NCBI GenBank assembly: GCA_900546915.1
Contig: UREY01000003.1
Location: 1-64,000, forward strand
Reading direction: 5' to 3'
DNA from: an uncultured Eubacteriales bacterium
Lineage (GTDB): Bacteria; Bacillota; Clostridia; Oscillospirales; Oscillospiraceae
DNA: 64,000 bases
The notes beneath the pieces are model-generated. The model was not told the origin of the DNA and made no database searches. It saw nothing but the letters and a program-made list of their open reading frames with translations. The position numbers and the translations under genes were made by a program. This document shows, piece by piece, positions 36,327 through 44,743 of this stretch (its first letter is position 1; the number at the start of each line of letters is the position of its first letter).

Positions 36327-36355
36327 ATTATACCACAGACAGCAGCTCAGTACAA
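36327..36355 (-). promoter_or_regulatory. Promoter of uvrB, extended -10
   Basis: Minus strand TTGTAC (36355-36350), 17-bp spacer, TATAAT (36332-36327) preceded by TGTGG, about 53 bp before the uvrB ATG. Confidence 0.8.
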
Positions 36356-36533
36356 TGGGGACAGAAAAAGTTTTTTGGAGCAATTTCCCCTGTGGAGAGA
36401 ACGGTTCCCCCTCCTCCACGCCGGAGCCGCTCATCAGCCCCCAGAGATTTTCCGCCAAGTCCCTGTCGCCTCCTCTCCTAAGAGGAGTGTTGTTCCCAAA
36501 TCCACCCTTCTACCCAACGGACTGCATCGGGTA

Positions 36534-36579
36534 CAGCAAGAGACTGCTGCAAGCAGAGCTTGACAGCAGTCTCTTGCTG
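36534..36579 (-). terminator. 16-bp hairpin between methyltransferase and uvrB
   Basis: CAGCAAGAGACTGCTG (36534-36549) pairs perfectly with 36564-36579. The T-run is weak, but the hairpin lies 38 bp after the methyltransferase stop and likely separates the two minus-strand units. Confidence 0.6.
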
Positions 36580-36616
36580 CGCAGCGGCGTTGTCCGCCGT
36601 CCAGAAAATCGCTTGG

Positions 36617-37222
36617 TTATCGTTTATCCGTAGCCGGCACCGCCGAGACGGCAGGCGCATCATTGCGAAGGCCGGATATCACATATTTCTCCCCATCCGA
36701 GAACTGGATATCCACCAGGAACCAGGGCGCCAGAATCCGGGCCAATTCCGCCGTGTCGGGCAGAGACGGCGGACGCTGTTCCTGCGTCCTGCCGAAGCAC
36801 TGCGCCAGGGTCAGCCTGCCGCCGGGCTTCACACAGATGGCCAGCCGTCGCAAAAGCTGGGCCGGATCGGGAAAATAAGACAACGCATGGTACACCATAC
36901 ACCGGTCAAAGGGGGAATCAAACCGGCAGGCCAGAATATCCGCCCGAATCAGATGAATTTGAGATTGTTGAAATTTTTTCTTGGCCTGGGAGATCATATC
37001 GGCAGATAAATCCACGCCGGTGATACTCGCCACGTTACGGCTCAAGTAGTATGGAAACAATACGCCGGTTCCACAGGCCACATCCAAAACGTGAACGCCG
37101 GAGCGAATATCCGCCAAATCCAGAATTTGATGAATGGTCGTATCGTGAAGGGTGTCGGTCTCATTCCAATCTGACGCCATATGGTCAGAAAAAGCAGCCG
37201 CAGATTGCTGATCCGCACACAT
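36617..37222 (-). CDS. Class I SAM-dependent methyltransferase
   Basis: 201 residues from ATG 37222, preceded by GAGGTG. The SAM-binding motif I reads VLDVACGTGVLFPYYLSR, the acidic end of strand 2 is GVDLSADMI, and motif post-I/III regions are HLIRADILAC and KPGGRLTLAQCFG. The N-terminal DHMASDWNETDT pattern resembles methyltransferase type 11/25 proteins. The methyl acceptor cannot be inferred. It has its own promoter and terminator. Confidence 0.85.
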   Translation of the reverse strand: MCADQQSAAAFSDHMASDWNETDTLHDTTIHQILDLADIRSGVHVLDVACGTGVLFPYYLSRNVASITGVDLSADMISQAKKKFQQSQIHLIRADILACRFDSPFDRCMVYHALSYFPDPAQLLRRLAICVKPGGRLTLAQCFGRTQEQRPPSLPDTAELARILAPWFLVDIQFSDGEKYVISGLRNDAPAVSAVPATDKR

Positions 37223-37260
37223 AAAAAACACCTCTATTCCAAAGATTTCAGATTTGATAT

Positions 37261-37289
37261 ATTATAGATAATTCCCCTGGAAAAAGCAA
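37261..37289 (-). promoter_or_regulatory. Promoter of the methyltransferase gene
   Basis: Minus strand TTGCTT (37289-37284), 17-bp spacer, TATAAT (37266-37261), 38 bp before the ATG. Confidence 0.75.
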
Positions 37290-37361
37290 GGGCTTTTTTG
37301 TGCAAAACGAGTAAAATGCACGCCGGATTCCAGTAAAACCGGAGAGGCTTTGAGGCACAAA

Positions 37362-37397
37362 AGGCCTCCTGCCACAGATACCTTAGGCAGGAGGCCT
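37362..37397 (-). terminator. Terminator of the glycosylation operon
   Basis: A perfect 12-bp stem, AGGCCTCCTGCC (37362-37373) with 37386-37397, lies just after the minus-strand GT-C stop and is followed on that strand by TTTTGTGCC. Confidence 0.75.
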
Positions 37398-37403
37398 CCA
37401 TCG

Positions 37404-38765
37404 TTATTGTTTCTTTAAGCTGTTTTGGGCCCTGTTGTAAAAGGCAGCGGACCGGCAAGCACGCCACAGCGCATCAAAAATCAGGCACAAGCCGATGCCA
37501 ATGATGAGAAACCGAACCGGACTCAAGGATTCTGCATACCGGTCAAAAGAATACGTCATGGCATAGATATAAATATTGCACCAATAAAAGGCTGCCAAAA
37601 ACAGCATCTCAGGCCGGCGTTTTTTCAGGGCAAGAGACAGCAAAACCGAGACCGTACATAAAAGCAAGTCCACTTTTCGAAGAGCCAGGAGGATCGATTT
37701 GGGAAAAAAGAGCACTTGCTTCCAATAAAAGACGCTTTGAACCATTTCCAGAGGCTTCAGCACCAAATACGATTTCATAAACGACTTGGGATCTCGCGCA
37801 AGCCACTGGGAAATTCTGTAGTCGGCTTTAATCCCGTCCTTTTCCAGGCTCAGATACCGAAGATACTGCGGCTTCTTAACTTCCCCATTTTCGTCATAGT
37901 ATTTTGCAAACCGCTCCGCTGCAACCTGCTCCACGTTCGTCTCATAATCCAGCGTTTCATCTGCCGGGTAGCCTTCTCCCTGATAGGTCCCCAGCAGCTT
38001 GGGGTTGCCCGACCCATAGGTCAAGGGGATAAACGCCTGGAACTGAATATAATTTCGGATGCTCCACGGGATCATAAAGCACAACAGCGCGCAGGCCAGA
38101 ATCAGGCCTTGCTTCAGCAATACCTTAAAATCATACTTCACAACAAGCAAGTAAATTGCGGCAAACAGCGGATAAATGCCAATATTGGCCTTTAGCATCA
38201 AAGCAAGCATATACGCCGCCAGACAGTACCAGAAATACTTTTTCTGCCGGCTACGCCCCATCATAAAAGTAAAATACAGCAGCGCCGTCAATAACAGCAA
38301 AAAAGGCGTCTCTGTTAAAATGACGTTATCCATCCACGCAAAATTAGGCGCGAACAGAAAACAGGCCCCCACGAGGCCGCACCACTTCGGCGCAAAGAGC
38401 AGGATGGTGCGATAGAGGAAAAAGGCAGTCCACACGCCCATGCAAATCCAAACCAGCTTCAGCACCACCCAAAGCAGGGTCCCCTCTCCAAACAGCAGAG
38501 AGAAGAAACCAATCCACACCGGCATACCCGGCATAATTTGTGCACTGATGGGGCCATGCATGGTAATGGCTCCACTGTTGGCAAATTCAATTCCACTTTT
38601 TACATAGGATAGGTCGTCGCTCTCCAAAGTGTATGTGATGCCAAGCTGGGCCAGAACCAGAAGGCGTTCCAACAGTAAGAGCAGCATAATCCAAAAAATC
38701 GCGCGATGAGACCGAAAGAACTGTCCCACACAATTTTCCGGCCGGTTCCATTTTTTCAGTTTCAT
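37404..38765 (-). CDS. GT-C fold membrane glycosyltransferase (GT39/ArnT-like)
   Basis: 453 residues with about ten hydrophobic segments. The first periplasm-facing loop contains LESDDLSYVKSGIEFANSGA, an acidic pair placed like the catalytic Asp of GT-C enzymes, and the following loop has the MHGPISAQIMPGMPVWIGFF stretch. ILTETPFLLLLTALLYF is typical of GT39/PMT-like enzymes. It probably transfers a sugar from a polyprenyl-phosphate donor to a surface polymer. The ATG overlaps the DUF2304 stop (ATGA), so it is the last gene of the gtr-type operon. Confidence 0.8.
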   Translation of the reverse strand: MKLKKWNRPENCVGQFFRSHRAIFWIMLLLLLERLLVLAQLGITYTLESDDLSYVKSGIEFANSGAITMHGPISAQIMPGMPVWIGFFSLLFGEGTLLWVVLKLVWICMGVWTAFFLYRTILLFAPKWCGLVGACFLFAPNFAWMDNVILTETPFLLLLTALLYFTFMMGRSRQKKYFWYCLAAYMLALMLKANIGIYPLFAAIYLLVVKYDFKVLLKQGLILACALLCFMIPWSIRNYIQFQAFIPLTYGSGNPKLLGTYQGEGYPADETLDYETNVEQVAAERFAKYYDENGEVKKPQYLRYLSLEKDGIKADYRISQWLARDPKSFMKSYLVLKPLEMVQSVFYWKQVLFFPKSILLALRKVDLLLCTVSVLLSLALKKRRPEMLFLAAFYWCNIYIYAMTYSFDRYAESLSPVRFLIIGIGLCLIFDALWRACRSAAFYNRAQNSLKKQ

Positions 38766-39115
38766 GTTCTGTCCTGTTCCTCCATCAAATAAGTTTCAAT
38801 GGAAAGCATCTGGGTGAGCCGTTTGATTTCGTCTGCCTGTTTGGACACATGGACAGTCAAAAAGAAAGCAACCACAAGCAGGGCCATAATCCCAAGTAAG
38901 TACAGGAAATTAGACGGCACCTCTACGCCGGCCCAGCCGGACAGCGTGATGACAATCTGGGGGAAGATGGCCACAACCATCATGGCGAAGGAAATCATCA
39001 GCCAGACCAGGGAAAACCGCATCTGCAGCCGCTGCTTGTTCACCGTTCGAAATACCAGAACAATAAACACCAGGGCCAAAACGATCATTTCAATCCGAAG
39101 AAGTACAGACATCAT
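38762..39115 (-). CDS. DUF2304 family membrane protein
   Basis: 117 residues from ATG 39115 (a second ATG is at 39112, with GGAGGG upstream). It has three hydrophobic helices with KQRLQMRFSLVWLMISFAMM between the first and second, and a C-terminal charged helix (KQADEIKRLTQMLSIETYLM). DUF2304 proteins usually sit next to a dolichyl-phosphate-type GT2 and are thought to assist polyprenyl-linked sugar transfer. It overlaps both neighbours by 4 bp. Confidence 0.85.
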   Translation of the reverse strand: MMSVLLRIEMIVLALVFIVLVFRTVNKQRLQMRFSLVWLMISFAMMVVAIFPQIVITLSGWAGVEVPSNFLYLLGIMALLVVAFFLTVHVSKQADEIKRLTQMLSIETYLMEEQDRT

Positions 39116-39831
39116 GACACCCTCCGTTTCCGCTGAAAACCTGTGCAAAGAATGGCCAGCGAGACTTTAAACATATAGTACACCGACTTCCACGGGCTGA
39201 TGGAGGATGTGCCTCCGCTCCGTTCAAACATATTGACCGGCGCCTCTTGAATGCGAAACATGCACTTCGACAGGGAAATGATAGATTCCGGCTCCGGATA
39301 ATCCACAGGATACCGGTTGGACAAAAAAGCAATGGCTCGCCGGTTGGCCGCCCGGAAGCCGGAGGTTGGATCCGTCAACCGGCAGCCGGAGCAAAGCCGA
39401 ATCATCCCCGTCAGAAATCGAATGCCGACACGGCGCATCTGCGTGGAACGGAACTCCCCCGTGCCCAAAAAGCGGGAGCCAATGACAAAATCACATTCGT
39501 CCCGCATAATCGGCTCCAGCAACGCGGAAAGGGAGTGGATATCATGCTGCCCGTCTCCGTCAAACTGCACAGCCGCATCATATCCCTTCCTGTTTGCCAG
39601 GAGATACCCGGTTTGCACCGCGCCGCCGATCCCCAGGTTCTGGACGAGATGAATGGTGTGAAATCCCCGCTCCCGGCAGATTGCCGCCGTGTTGTCGGTC
39701 GAGCCGTCGTTAATGATGATATAGTCCAATTGATATGCCGTCTCCTGAGCCGCATAATCTACGATTGTCTGAACGACTCTCTCGATGTTGGCCTCCTCAT
39801 TATACGCCGGTACAATCAGCAAAACTCGCAT
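39112..39831 (-). CDS. Family 2 glycosyltransferase (polyprenyl-phosphate sugar synthase type)
   Basis: 239 residues from ATG 39831. GT-A fold hallmarks are MRVLLIVPAYNEEANIERVV, IIINDGSTDNT, and the metal-binding AAVQFDGDGQHD. FVIGSRFLG and the LTDPTSGFRAANRRAIAFL segment are like those of DPM1/GtrB enzymes. It likely loads a sugar onto undecaprenyl phosphate on the cytoplasmic face for flipping by GtrA and use by the GT-C enzyme. No membrane anchor is present. Its TGA overlaps the DUF2304 start. Confidence 0.9.
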   Translation of the reverse strand: MRVLLIVPAYNEEANIERVVQTIVDYAAQETAYQLDYIIINDGSTDNTAAICRERGFHTIHLVQNLGIGGAVQTGYLLANRKGYDAAVQFDGDGQHDIHSLSALLEPIMRDECDFVIGSRFLGTGEFRSTQMRRVGIRFLTGMIRLCSGCRLTDPTSGFRAANRRAIAFLSNRYPVDYPEPESIISLSKCMFRIQEAPVNMFERSGGTSSISPWKSVYYMFKVSLAILCTGFQRKRRVS

Positions 39832-39849
39832 TGCCACTTCCCACTTTCT

Positions 39850-40302
39850 CTACTTTTTCTCTTTGGTTTGAAAAACCAGGAACTTACTGATGACATAATT
39901 GAGGATCACGACGAGAAACGACAAGACGACCTTGGCAACCAAGATGCCGTTGATGCCGAACAGCGCCCACCGCCCTACCTTCCACACATGGGTACAGAGC
40001 AACAGGCCCAGCTCTTCCAGCCCAAAGGACAGAAGCCTGGCGCCCACAAAAGTCGCCACTTCTTTTTTCAGGACGTTCCACGTCCAGCTTTTGCTCTGAA
40101 ACACAAAAATCTTATTGGTGACATAAGCAAATATCACCGAAGCGACAAAAGCCAGTGCATTGGCAACCAGGACCAGCTCCTCGCCGCCCAGGCGCAAGGT
40201 GAGCCAAAATACAACATAATTGACGACCGTGGTCAATACGCCGAATAAAAGATAGGTCAGGACCTCCCGGGTAAACATTCGGTCCCATAGCTTTTTTATC
40301 AT
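39850..40302 (-). CDS. GtrA-family flippase-like membrane protein
   Basis: 150 residues with four hydrophobic segments. The PF04138 pattern is clear: an N-terminal LTYLLFGVLTTVVNYVVFW, the central FAYVTNKIFVFQSK motif and the terminal VVILNYVISKFLVF. GtrA proteins are thought to flip polyprenyl-phosphate-linked sugars. It is the first gene of the operon, 18 bp before the GT2, with its own promoter. Confidence 0.9.
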   Translation of the reverse strand: MIKKLWDRMFTREVLTYLLFGVLTTVVNYVVFWLTLRLGGEELVLVANALAFVASVIFAYVTNKIFVFQSKSWTWNVLKKEVATFVGARLLSFGLEELGLLLCTHVWKVGRWALFGINGILVAKVVLSFLVVILNYVISKFLVFQTKEKK

Positions 40303-40372
40303 TTATAATCGATCCTTTCCGGAGTGGATCATGCTCCGCTTCCAGCGGGAAGCTCCCCTCCGAGCCGATGCT

Positions 40373-40401
40373 AGTATATCAGTTTCTCTGCAAAAAAACA
40401 A
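40373..40401 (-). promoter_or_regulatory. Promoter of the gtrA operon
   Basis: Minus strand TTGTTT (40401-40396), 17-bp spacer, TATACT (40378-40373), giving a leader of about 65 nt. Confidence 0.7.
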
Positions 40402-40514
40402 GTGGTAGAGACAAAATACGAAATACTTCAGAGTTTTTTGCCGGAAAAACGGGGGAAGAAAAAGGCGAACTCAGCGCCGCCGGGAGAGGTTTTCATGTAC
40501 CGTTGGAACACAAA

Positions 40515-40560
40515 ACAAGGGGGCTTTCAAGCAAAGCTTGGAAAAGCCCCTTGTTTTTTT
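40515..40560. terminator. Terminator downstream of glnS
   Basis: AAAACAAGGGGG-CTTT pairs with AAAAG-CCCCTTGTTTT. A T-run (40554-40560) follows on the plus strand and a TTGTTTTG run follows on the minus strand. It likely ends glnS (minus strand). Confidence 0.75.
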
Positions 40561-40653
40561 CACTGCCTCAAGCAGCTACTGAATGGTCCTTTTTTCCTTC
40601 CGGTTCTGCAGTCACCATCCGGGTCTTATTGGGAAAAGGGGCCGGACGGGCCG

Positions 40654-42327
40654 TCATTTCCCCGGCTTGTAACTGTCCTTCAGGCTGACTGCTCGATTGA
40701 AAACCAGGTGGCCGGGACGGGAATCCCGACTGTCCGCGCAGAAGTAGCCTTGGCGCATAAACTGAAACCGGTCTGCAGGCTGGGCCGCCGCCAGAGAGGC
40801 CTCTACCTTGCAGCCCCGACGAATCTCCAAGGAATGGGGATTCAGGCAGGCCAGAAAATCCTTTCCCGATGCGTCCGGGTCCGGATCATCAAACAGGTTG
40901 TCATACAGCCGGACCTCCGCATCTTGACAATTCCGGGCGTCCACCCAGTGAATGGTGCTCTTTACCTTCCGTCCGTCAGCCGGATCTCCGCCCCGGGAAT
41001 CCGGATCATAGGTGCACAGAACCTCTGTAATCCGGCCGGATTCATCTCGAACGCAGCCGGTGCATTTTACCACGTAAGCCCCCTTGAGCCGGACTTCGTT
41101 GCCGGGATATAGGCGGAAAAATTTCCCCACCTTCTCCTCCATGAAGTCCTCCCGTTCTATCCAGAGCTCCCGGGAGAACGTAACCGGGCGGGTGTCGGAC
41201 TGCTCATCCACCGGGTTGTTTTCCACCTGGAAGGTCTCCGTCTTTTCCTCCGGGTAATTGGTGACGGTCAGCTTCACCGGATCCAAAACGGCCATCACTC
41301 GGGTCGCCGTAGCGTTCAGGTCCTCCCGGAGGCAGTGCTCCAGGAATGCATATTCCACCGTGCTGGGCGCCTTCGCCACACCCACGCGTTCGATGAAGTT
41401 GCGGATGGAGACCGGGGTGTAGCCCCTGCGGCGCAGGCCGCACAGGGTCGGCATTCTGGGATCATCCCAGCCGGACACCCGTCCTTCCTCCACCAGCTGG
41501 CGGAGCTTCCGCTTGGACAGCACCGTGTGATCAATGCCCAACCGGGCAAACTCAATCTGCCTGGGATGACAGGGAACCGACACATGCTCCACAACCCAAT
41601 TATAAAGAGGCCGGTGGTTTTCGAACTCCAGGGAACACAGACTGTGGGTGATGCCCTCCAAGGCGTCCTGAATGGGATGCGCAAAATCATACATGGGATA
41701 GATGCACCACTTGTTGCCCTGGCGATGGTGCTCTGTGTGGCGGATGCGGTACAGCACCGGGTCGCGCATATTGAAATTTCCGGAGGCCAGGTCAATTTTG
41801 GCCCGAAGGGTATAGCGATTATCCGGGAATTCCCCGGCCCGCATCCGGCGGAACAGCGCCAGAGATTCCTCTATGGGACGGTCCCGGTAGGGAGAGACGG
41901 CGGGATGGGTCAGGTCGCCCCGGTACTGCCGGAACTCCTCCGGCGTCAGCTCGCACACGTAGGCCAGGCCCTTCTGAATCAGCTCCTCGGCAAATTCATA
42001 GGTCTTTTCAAAATAATCCGAGCCGTAAAAAAACCGGTCGTCCCAATCGAAGCCAAGCCAGTGAATGTCCTGCTGAATTGCCTCTACGTACTCTGTATCC
42101 TCTTTGGCGGGGTTGGTATCGTCCATCCGCAGGTTGCAAATTCCGCCGTATTTTTCAGCCGTGCCAAAATCGATGATCAGCGCTTTACAGTGGCCGATAT
42201 GAAGATACCCGTTCGGCTCCGGTGGAAACCGGGTGTGGACCTTCCGTCCGGCAAACTGTCCGCCTTCGGCCAAATCTTCCTCTATAAAGGCGTGGATAAA
42301 ATTTTTATTTTCCGTGCTCTCTGCCAT
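40654..42327 (-). CDS. glnS: Glutaminyl-tRNA synthetase
   Basis: 557 residues from ATG 42327 (AGAGG upstream), the usual GlnRS length. It charges tRNA-Gln directly (EC 6.1.1.18). The class I signature reads RFPPEPNGYLHIGHCKA (HIGH at 43-46), DDTNPAKEDTEYVEAI follows, and the KMSKS equivalent is VLSKRKLRQLV. The anticodon-binding beta barrels occupy the C-terminal third. Many Firmicutes instead rely on GatCAB, so direct GlnRS is a lineage-informative gene. It is monocistronic with its own promoter. Confidence 0.95.
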   Translation of the reverse strand: MAESTENKNFIHAFIEEDLAEGGQFAGRKVHTRFPPEPNGYLHIGHCKALIIDFGTAEKYGGICNLRMDDTNPAKEDTEYVEAIQQDIHWLGFDWDDRFFYGSDYFEKTYEFAEELIQKGLAYVCELTPEEFRQYRGDLTHPAVSPYRDRPIEESLALFRRMRAGEFPDNRYTLRAKIDLASGNFNMRDPVLYRIRHTEHHRQGNKWCIYPMYDFAHPIQDALEGITHSLCSLEFENHRPLYNWVVEHVSVPCHPRQIEFARLGIDHTVLSKRKLRQLVEEGRVSGWDDPRMPTLCGLRRRGYTPVSIRNFIERVGVAKAPSTVEYAFLEHCLREDLNATATRVMAVLDPVKLTVTNYPEEKTETFQVENNPVDEQSDTRPVTFSRELWIEREDFMEEKVGKFFRLYPGNEVRLKGAYVVKCTGCVRDESGRITEVLCTYDPDSRGGDPADGRKVKSTIHWVDARNCQDAEVRLYDNLFDDPDPDASGKDFLACLNPHSLEIRRGCKVEASLAAAQPADRFQFMRQGYFCADSRDSRPGHLVFNRAVSLKDSYKPGK

Positions 42328-42370
42328 ATGCAACATCCTCTCTCGGAAAATCTCGGTACTCAATAGGAGC

Positions 42371-42399
42371 ATTATAAGGCATTCTGCCCGATTTATCAA
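42371..42399 (-). promoter_or_regulatory. Promoter of glnS
   Basis: Minus strand TTGATA (42399-42394), 17-bp spacer, TATAAT (42376-42371), 43 bp before the ATG. Confidence 0.8.
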
Positions 42400-42548
42400 C
42401 TCCTCATGCCGCTGGAAATCGGGAGTTTTCCGGGGCTTTGTGTGTGATTTTTGACGAAACGGCGGAAACCGGCCGGAACAAGCGGGAAACCGGCGGGCAT
42501 GAAAATGTGAAAAAACGGAAAACATTTGGGGAAAGGGAAAAATTTCGG

Positions 42549-42577
42549 TTGTCAACGGGGCCGTCTTATTATAAAAT
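42549..42577 (+). promoter_or_regulatory. Promoter of the pyrH-frr-uppS block
   Basis: TTGTCA (42549-42554), 17-bp spacer, TAAAAT (42572-42577), 61 bp before the pyrH ATG. Confidence 0.7.
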
Positions 42578-42638
42578 AAGGGGAGAAATCATACCATGGC
42601 AAAGTGTGAAGACATGCTGTAGAAAGGAGTGGATTCCA

Positions 42639-43358
42639 ATGTCCCAAATCCGGTACAGGAGAATCCTGTTAAAACTCAGCGGAGAAGCCTTGGCCGGCGG
42701 CCAGCACCGCGGCCTGGATTTCGACACCATCGGCCGGGTCTGCGATGCCGTGGGCCAGTGCGTAGCACAGGGAGTTCAGGTGGGCATTGTCGTCGGCGGG
42801 GGAAATTTCTGGCGAGGGCTCAAAGACGGCTCCGGCCGCATGGAGCGGACCCGGGCCGATCATATGGGCATGCTGGCTACCACCATCAACGCCCTGGCGG
42901 TGGCGGATTGCCTGGAGCAGCGGGGAATTGCCGTCCGGGTTCAGACCGCCATTGAGATGAAGAGCATTGCCGAGCCTTACATCCGGGGAAAAGCCATTGC
43001 CCATCTGGAGCGAGGCCGGGTTGTCATTTTCGGCTGCGGCACCGGCAACCCCTATTTTTCCACCGATACAGGAGCTGTGCTGCGGGGGGTGGAGATCGGG
43101 GCGGACGCCATTTTGTTGGCCAAAAATGTGGACGGCGTCTATTCTGCCGATCCGGCGCAGGATCCCGCCGCCATTCGGTACGAAAGCCTGACCTACGATC
43201 AGGTTTTGGCGCAGCATCTCCAAGCCACGGATACCACGGCCATGACCCTGGCCATGGACAATCACATGCCTATCGTTGTCTTTGAGCTGAAGGACCCGCG
43301 CAACATCCTGCGGGTCATTCAGGGAGAGAAAATCGGTACGATTATTAAGGAGGACTAA
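42639..43358 (+). CDS. pyrH: UMP kinase
   Basis: 239 residues from ATG 42639, preceded by AAGGAG. It phosphorylates UMP to UDP (EC 2.7.4.22), the hexameric bacterial amino-acid-kinase-fold type. Visible are RRILLKLSGEAL, VGIVVGGGNFWRG, RTRADHMGMLATTINALAV, FGCGTGNPYFSTDTGAVLRG and KNVDGVYSADP. It precedes frr by 3 bp, the conserved bacterial order. Confidence 0.97.
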   Translation: MSQIRYRRILLKLSGEALAGGQHRGLDFDTIGRVCDAVGQCVAQGVQVGIVVGGGNFWRGLKDGSGRMERTRADHMGMLATTINALAVADCLEQRGIAVRVQTAIEMKSIAEPYIRGKAIAHLERGRVVIFGCGTGNPYFSTDTGAVLRGVEIGADAILLAKNVDGVYSADPAQDPAAIRYESLTYDQVLAQHLQATDTTAMTLAMDNHMPIVVFELKDPRNILRVIQGEKIGTIIKED

Positions 43359-43361
43359 GTA

Positions 43362-43916
43362 ATGAGCGTTGATTTCAAGGATTATTCCCGCAAGATGGAC
43401 AAAACTCTGGACGTGCTTCAGGACAACTTCGGCGCAGTCCGGGCAGGCCGGGCCAACGCCAAGGTTCTGGACCGGATCACGGTGGAATATTATGGAGTGG
43501 ACACCCCCTTGGCTCAAGTGGGCACCATCTCTTCCCCGGACGCCCGGACTCTGGTCATTCAGCCCTGGGACACCAAATTACTCAAGGACATTCAAAAAGC
43601 CATTCAGATCTCGGATCTGGGAATTAACCCGCAAAACGACGGCCGTGTGATCCGGCTGGTCTTCCCTCAGCTCACTGAGGAGCGCCGGAAAGACCTGACC
43701 AAGCAGGTTCGCAAGTACGCGGAAGAAGCAAAAGTGGCCCTGCGGAACATTCGCCGGGACGCCATGGACTACGTAAAAGCCGCTAAGAAAAAAAGCGAAA
43801 TTACGGAAGACGACCAGAAGAAAGCAGAGAAGGACCTGCAGGACCTCACCGATCAGTACATCAAGAAAGTAGACGAGGCCTGCGCTGCCAAGGAAAAAGA
43901 ACTCATGGCGATCTGA
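43362..43916 (+). CDS. frr: Ribosome recycling factor
   Basis: 184 residues. With EF-G it splits post-termination ribosomes. The N-terminus has KMDKTLDVLQDNFGAVRAGR and the second domain YYGVDTPLAQVGTISSPDAR. Late segments PQLTEERRKDLTKQVRKYAE and VALRNIRRDAMDYVKAAKK are diagnostic. Its ribosome site AGGAGG overlaps the pyrH 3' end. A hairpin (GTTTGCCG 43924-43931 with CGGCAAAC 43952-43959) separates it from uppS. Confidence 0.96.
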   Translation: MSVDFKDYSRKMDKTLDVLQDNFGAVRAGRANAKVLDRITVEYYGVDTPLAQVGTISSPDARTLVIQPWDTKLLKDIQKAIQISDLGINPQNDGRVIRLVFPQLTEERRKDLTKQVRKYAEEAKVALRNIRRDAMDYVKAAKKKSEITEDDQKKAEKDLQDLTDQYIKKVDEACAAKEKELMAI

Positions 43917-43998
43917 CGCGCCGTGTTTGCCGTCCCGGGTTCCTCCTGGGGCGGCAAACCACCCGTTGACAAAAAATATACCGGAAAACGGAGAAACT

Positions 43999-44739
43999 AT
44001 GGGACTGTTTCAAAAGAAAGAGGAAAAGGAGGCGGCACAGCTGCCCCCGCCCCGGCACATCGCCATCATCATGGACGGCAACGGCCGCTGGGCAAAAAAG
44101 CGGGGACTGCCCCGCACGGCCGGTCACGCCGCCGGCGCAGAAAGCTTCCGCCGCATCGCCAATTACTGCCGGACCCTAGGCGTCCGGTATCTCACGGTAT
44201 ACGCTTTCTCTACGGAGAACTGGAAACGCTCTCAGGAGGAAATCGGCGGCATTATGAGCCTCTTGCGGCGATATCTGGAGGAAGCGCTCCGGGATATGGA
44301 AAAAAACCAGGTGCATTTTGTATTCTTCGGAGACTTGTCCAAGCTGTCGCCGGAGCTCCGGACCCTGTGCCGGAATGCCGAAGCCCGCTCGGCGGCATAT
44401 CACGAGGTTCAGGTGAACTTCTGCCTGAACTACGGCGGACGGGATGAAATCGTACAGGCCGCCCGGCGCTTTGCCGAGGCGGTTTCCCAAGGAGAAAAGC
44501 GGCCGGAGGAGTTGGATGAAGCGCTGTTTTCTCAATATCTATATTCTGCAAACCTGCCGGACCCGGAGCTGATCATCCGCCCCTCCGGGGAAGAGAGAAT
44601 CAGCAACTTTCTGCTGTGGCAATCGGCCTATTCCGAGCTTGTGTTCCAGGATGTACTCTGGCCGGATTACAGCCCCAACGATCTGGACGCTGCCATTGCC
44701 GAATTCCACCGGCGCAGCCGCCGGTTTGGAGGTGTCTGA
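43999..44739 (+). CDS. uppS: Isoprenyl transferase (undecaprenyl diphosphate synthase)
   Basis: 246 residues from ATG 43999 (GGAGA upstream). An earlier in-frame ATG at 43927 would add an atypical N-terminus. The cis-prenyltransferase condenses isopentenyl diphosphate units to make the C55 carrier lipid used for peptidoglycan and surface glycans. Motifs are HIAIIMDGNGRWAKKRGL, YAFSTENWKRS, VNFCLNYGGRDEI, and PELIIRPSGEERISNFLLWQ with the following ELVFQDVLWPD. Confidence 0.95.
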   Translation: MGLFQKKEEKEAAQLPPPRHIAIIMDGNGRWAKKRGLPRTAGHAAGAESFRRIANYCRTLGVRYLTVYAFSTENWKRSQEEIGGIMSLLRRYLEEALRDMEKNQVHFVFFGDLSKLSPELRTLCRNAEARSAAYHEVQVNFCLNYGGRDEIVQAARRFAEAVSQGEKRPEELDEALFSQYLYSANLPDPELIIRPSGEERISNFLLWQSAYSELVFQDVLWPDYSPNDLDAAIAEFHRRSRRFGGV

Positions 44740-44743
44740 CCCT

